This document shows, piece by piece, positions 24,012 through 26,167 of a DNA stretch of 26,167 nucleotides (positions are counted from its first letter, which is position 1; every line of letters begins with the position of its first letter). Both the position numbers and the translations under genes were made by a program. Origin of the DNA: Cytophagales bacterium (GTDB taxonomy: Bacteria > Bacteroidota > Bacteroidia > Cytophagales > Spirosomataceae). Location: positions 1 through 26,167 of the forward strand of contig JABMMK010000338.1 of assembly GCA_013205605.1 (NCBI GenBank), in the 5' to 3' direction. Below the pieces are notes generated by a model. That model did not search any database. It saw only the letters and a program-made list of their open reading frames with translations, and was not told where the DNA came from.

Positions 24012-25385
24012 ATGAGGATTAAGAATTTATTTTTAGGAATAGTGGGTTGTTTGATTTCGATCACCAGTGTAGCTCAAGAAGCAAATACGGCCCAATTGTT
24101 GGATAAAATTATTGCGAAGGTGGATAATCATTATATCCTTAAATCAGAGATTGAGCAACAATTTCAGCAATATCAGACTAGTGGTCAAGCCAACACTCCA
24201 GATCGCTGCCAAATTTTGGAAGGATTAGTGATCAATAAGCTTATGTTGGCAAAAGCTGAAATTGACTCAGTGATTGTTGAAGATAAGCGTATTGAATTGG
24301 AATTGAGTTCTCGAATGGATCAAATGGAGCAGCAATATGGGACTGCTAAGAATATTGTGGAGGCTTTTGGTAAGCCCATCGCTACCATGAAAGAGGAGTT
24401 GAGGGCCAATTTAAAGGAGCAGATGACCGGTCGTAAAATGCAGGATAAAATTACGGATGACGTCAAAATAACGCCTAAGGAGGTGGCTGCATTTTTTGCT
24501 ACGATTCCGACGGATTCCTTGCCATATCTGCCTTCTGAAGTTGAGGTGGGTCATATCATTCGCTTAGCTCAACCCAATAAGGATCAAAAAAATGAATTAA
24601 TTTCTCGCTTATTAGATTATCGTAGGAGGATTGAAAAGGGGGAAAGTTTTGAAGAATTGGCGAAATTATATTCGGAGGATTTGGGGAGTGGAAAGCGTGG
24701 GGGAGATTTAGGTTTTTCTAAGCGTGGCCAGATGGTTGCCCCTTTTGAAGCGGCGGCCTTAAAATTAAAGCCAAATCAAATGTCTGAAGTGGTAGAAAGT
24801 GAGTTTGGTTTTCACATGATTCAGCTATTAGATGTACGGGGTCAGGAGTATCATGCGAGGCATATTTTGCTTAGACCTGATTATCAAAAATTAGATTTAA
24901 CGGAGCCTACTAAATATTTAGATAGTATTCGGGTTTTAATCCAACGGGATTCTGTAAAGTTTGATGCGGCTGCTCGCGATCATTCTCAGGATAAAGGAAC
25001 GCAAGATGCTGGTGGATTAATTATGGATATGGGTAGTCGTTCATACCGAATTCCTTTTGATGGAACGATGGAACCAGGTTTGTATTTTTCTGTTGATTCC
25101 ATGAAAGTTGGGACCATTTCAACGCCTATTCCTTACCGGACAGAAGACGGTCGAAGTGCTGTTCGTATTTTATATTTTAAGGCAAAGCATCCGCCCCATT
25201 TTGCTAATTTAAAAGAGGATTATCAAAAGATTTCAAATATAGCCTTGACTCGAAAGAAGAATGATGCGATTGAAAAATGGTTTATGAAAGCCAAGGAAGA
25301 CGTTTTTATTTATATTGACGATGAGTTTAAAAGTTGCAATACGCTTGGGACTGTTGGCGGATCATCGGGTGGAGCTTCGCAATAA
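24012..25385 (+). CDS. SurA-like periplasmic chaperone / peptidyl-prolyl isomerase
   Basis: This 457-residue SurA-type protein helps outer-membrane proteins fold. It has a signal peptide (1-21, ending ITSVAQ), a SurA N-terminal chaperone domain (about 27-160, LLDKIIAKVDNHYILKSEIE), then two parvulin domains at about 178-276 (EVGHIIRL, GGDLGFSKRG, FGFHMIQLLDVR) and 281-390 (ARHILLRP, AGGLIMDMG, SAVRILYFK). The C-terminal helix region about 395-435 would complete the chaperone core. The last 16 residues are glycine/serine-rich and look disordered. The gene starts 4 bp after the large parvulin gene and ends 2 bp before the MoxR start, so all three are likely one transcript. Assignment to SurA is by domain order; substrates are unknown. 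Confidence 0.9.
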   Translation: MRIKNLFLGIVGCLISITSVAQEANTAQLLDKIIAKVDNHYILKSEIEQQFQQYQTSGQANTPDRCQILEGLVINKLMLAKAEIDSVIVEDKRIELELSSRMDQMEQQYGTAKNIVEAFGKPIATMKEELRANLKEQMTGRKMQDKITDDVKITPKEVAAFFATIPTDSLPYLPSEVEVGHIIRLAQPNKDQKNELISRLLDYRRRIEKGESFEELAKLYSEDLGSGKRGGDLGFSKRGQMVAPFEAAALKLKPNQMSEVVESEFGFHMIQLLDVRGQEYHARHILLRPDYQKLDLTEPTKYLDSIRVLIQRDSVKFDAAARDHSQDKGTQDAGGLIMDMGSRSYRIPFDGTMEPGLYFSVDSMKVGTISTPIPYRTEDGRSAVRILYFKAKHPPHFANLKEDYQKISNIALTRKKNDAIEKWFMKAKEDVFIYIDDEFKSCNTLGTVGGSSGGASQ

Positions 25386-25387
25386 GA

Positions 25388-26167
25388 ATGATGAACGACG
25401 TTACACTTGCCGAAACATTTTTTGAAGACATTCAGGCTTTAAAAGCAGCTATTCATCAAAGGATAGTGGGTCAGGATTTAACCATTGAATTAATGCTTAA
25501 TGCATTATTTTGTCAAGGTCATTGCTTGTTGGTCGGCGTTCCCGGTTTGGCAAAGACTCGGTTAGTTCACACCATTTCCTCATTGGTCGCTTTGGATTTT
25601 AAGCGAATCCAGTTTACACCCGATTTAATGCCTTCTGATATCGTCGGATCTGAAATCTTAGATGCTAATCGCAATTTCGTATTTAATCGCGGTCCTGTAT
25701 TTACGAATTTAGTGTTGGCAGACGAGATTAATCGGACTCCACCCAAAACTCAATCAGCGCTTTTAGAAGCTATGCAGGAGGAAACGGTTTCTGTCTCGGG
25801 GACAAGTTTTGAACTGCCTAAACCTTTTTTGGTGTTTGCTACTCAAAATCCGATTGAGCAGGAGGGGACTTATCCCTTACCTGAGGCCCAATTAGATCGT
25901 TTTTTATTCATGATTAAGTTAGAATACCCTAGTTTTCAGGATGAAATAAACGTGGTTCGCATGACGGAACAAACTAGGGTAGATGATGATATTAAACCGT
26001 TGTTGACGATTAGCCAGTTATTATCCTATCAAGATTTGATTAGGCGTGTTCCTGTTTCAGATCATGTGGTTGAAGCGGCCGTTACTATGGTCCATAAAAC
26101 GAGACCAGATAATGATTTGGCAACGGAATCTACCAAAGAATTCATCACGTGGGGCGCTGGCCCGCGT
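25388..26167 (+). CDS. MoxR-family AAA+ ATPase (partial, 3' end beyond window)
   Basis: The frame is open for 260 codons from the ATG at 25388 to the right edge. It encodes a MoxR AAA+ ATPase: IVGQDLTIELMLNALF (26-41), Walker A GVPGLAKT (50-57), FTPDLMPSDIVGSEIL (76-91, family signature), Walker B LVLADEINR (108-116), ALLEAMQEETVSVSG and FATQNPIEQEGTYPLPEAQL with sensor-1 Asn and the following LDRF. MoxR ATPases typically act with DUF58/VWA-domain proteins encoded downstream to mature or assemble envelope or enzyme complexes; those genes would lie outside this window. A second in-frame ATG (25391) follows the first directly, so the exact start is open by one codon. The gap to the SurA-like gene is 2 bp. 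Confidence 0.93.
   Translation, partial: MMNDVTLAETFFEDIQALKAAIHQRIVGQDLTIELMLNALFCQGHCLLVGVPGLAKTRLVHTISSLVALDFKRIQFTPDLMPSDIVGSEILDANRNFVFNRGPVFTNLVLADEINRTPPKTQSALLEAMQEETVSVSGTSFELPKPFLVFATQNPIEQEGTYPLPEAQLDRFLFMIKLEYPSFQDEINVVRMTEQTRVDDDIKPLLTISQLLSYQDLIRRVPVSDHVVEAAVTMVHKTRPDNDLATESTKEFITWGAGPR

Noticed and set aside
1..26167. tRNA, rRNA, insertion sequence or prophage remnants
   Set aside because: All gaps were read and hold no cloverleaf, transposase or integrase sequence; gene density and families are those of a core chromosome.

Overview
The window looks like ordinary chromosomal DNA from a free-living member of the Bacteroidota, most likely order Cytophagales. The evidence is AT-rich sequence, starts without Shine-Dalgarno motifs, several boxes resembling the Bacteroidota -7 consensus TAnnTTTG, and family content typical of the phylum (BshB1, a PD40-OmpA protein, a DUF1343 protein, and paired PpiC chaperones next to MoxR). 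I see no mobile element, prophage, CRISPR array, tRNA or rRNA. No gene-free stretch exceeds 300 bases; the longest are about 165 bp (guaA-pepT and pepT-gltA).

Layout. 1-723 (-): start of polA, cut by the left edge. 785-1420 (+): pdxH. 1423-4203 (-): an apparent operon transcribed trxB, M23/LysM peptidase, bshB1. 4320-5588 (+): a DctA-like symporter. 5578-8647 (-): FtsX/LolE-type permease, then a secreted M61 peptidase. 8719-11480 (+): a DUF1343/NamZ-like secreted hydrolase and guaA. 11486-11665: two facing arrays of a 7-bp repeat between guaA and pepT. 11646-12917 (-): pepT. 13084-14355 (+): citrate synthase with a clear terminator, followed by rlpA-like 14430-14933. 14920-16810 (-): queE, then a PD40-OmpA protein. 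16918-21668 (+): a tight run of small basic lipoprotein, nadE, coaX, agmatine deiminase and an unknown lipoprotein. 21743 to the right edge (+): two periplasmic parvulin-type chaperones and the start of a MoxR ATPase.

How the genes fit together. Three themes recur. Cofactor and nucleotide synthesis is represented by pdxH, nadE, coaX, guaA and queE. Thiol redox is represented by trxB with bshB1. The cell envelope is represented by the M23 peptidase, NamZ-like hydrolase, RlpA, PD40-OmpA, LolE-like permease, parvulins and lipoproteins.

The most unusual signals are (a) the inverted heptamer arrays, one of which supplies the last codons and stop of pepT; (b) an OmpA-like peptidoglycan-binding fold inside the large parvulin protein; and (c) small uncharacterised lipoproteins tightly coupled to the NAD/CoA operon. 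I did not find a convincing new defence or mobile system. Many starts were moved from the longest open frame to an internal ATG, and the reason is given in each entry. All family calls come from reading motifs by eye; no database search was run.
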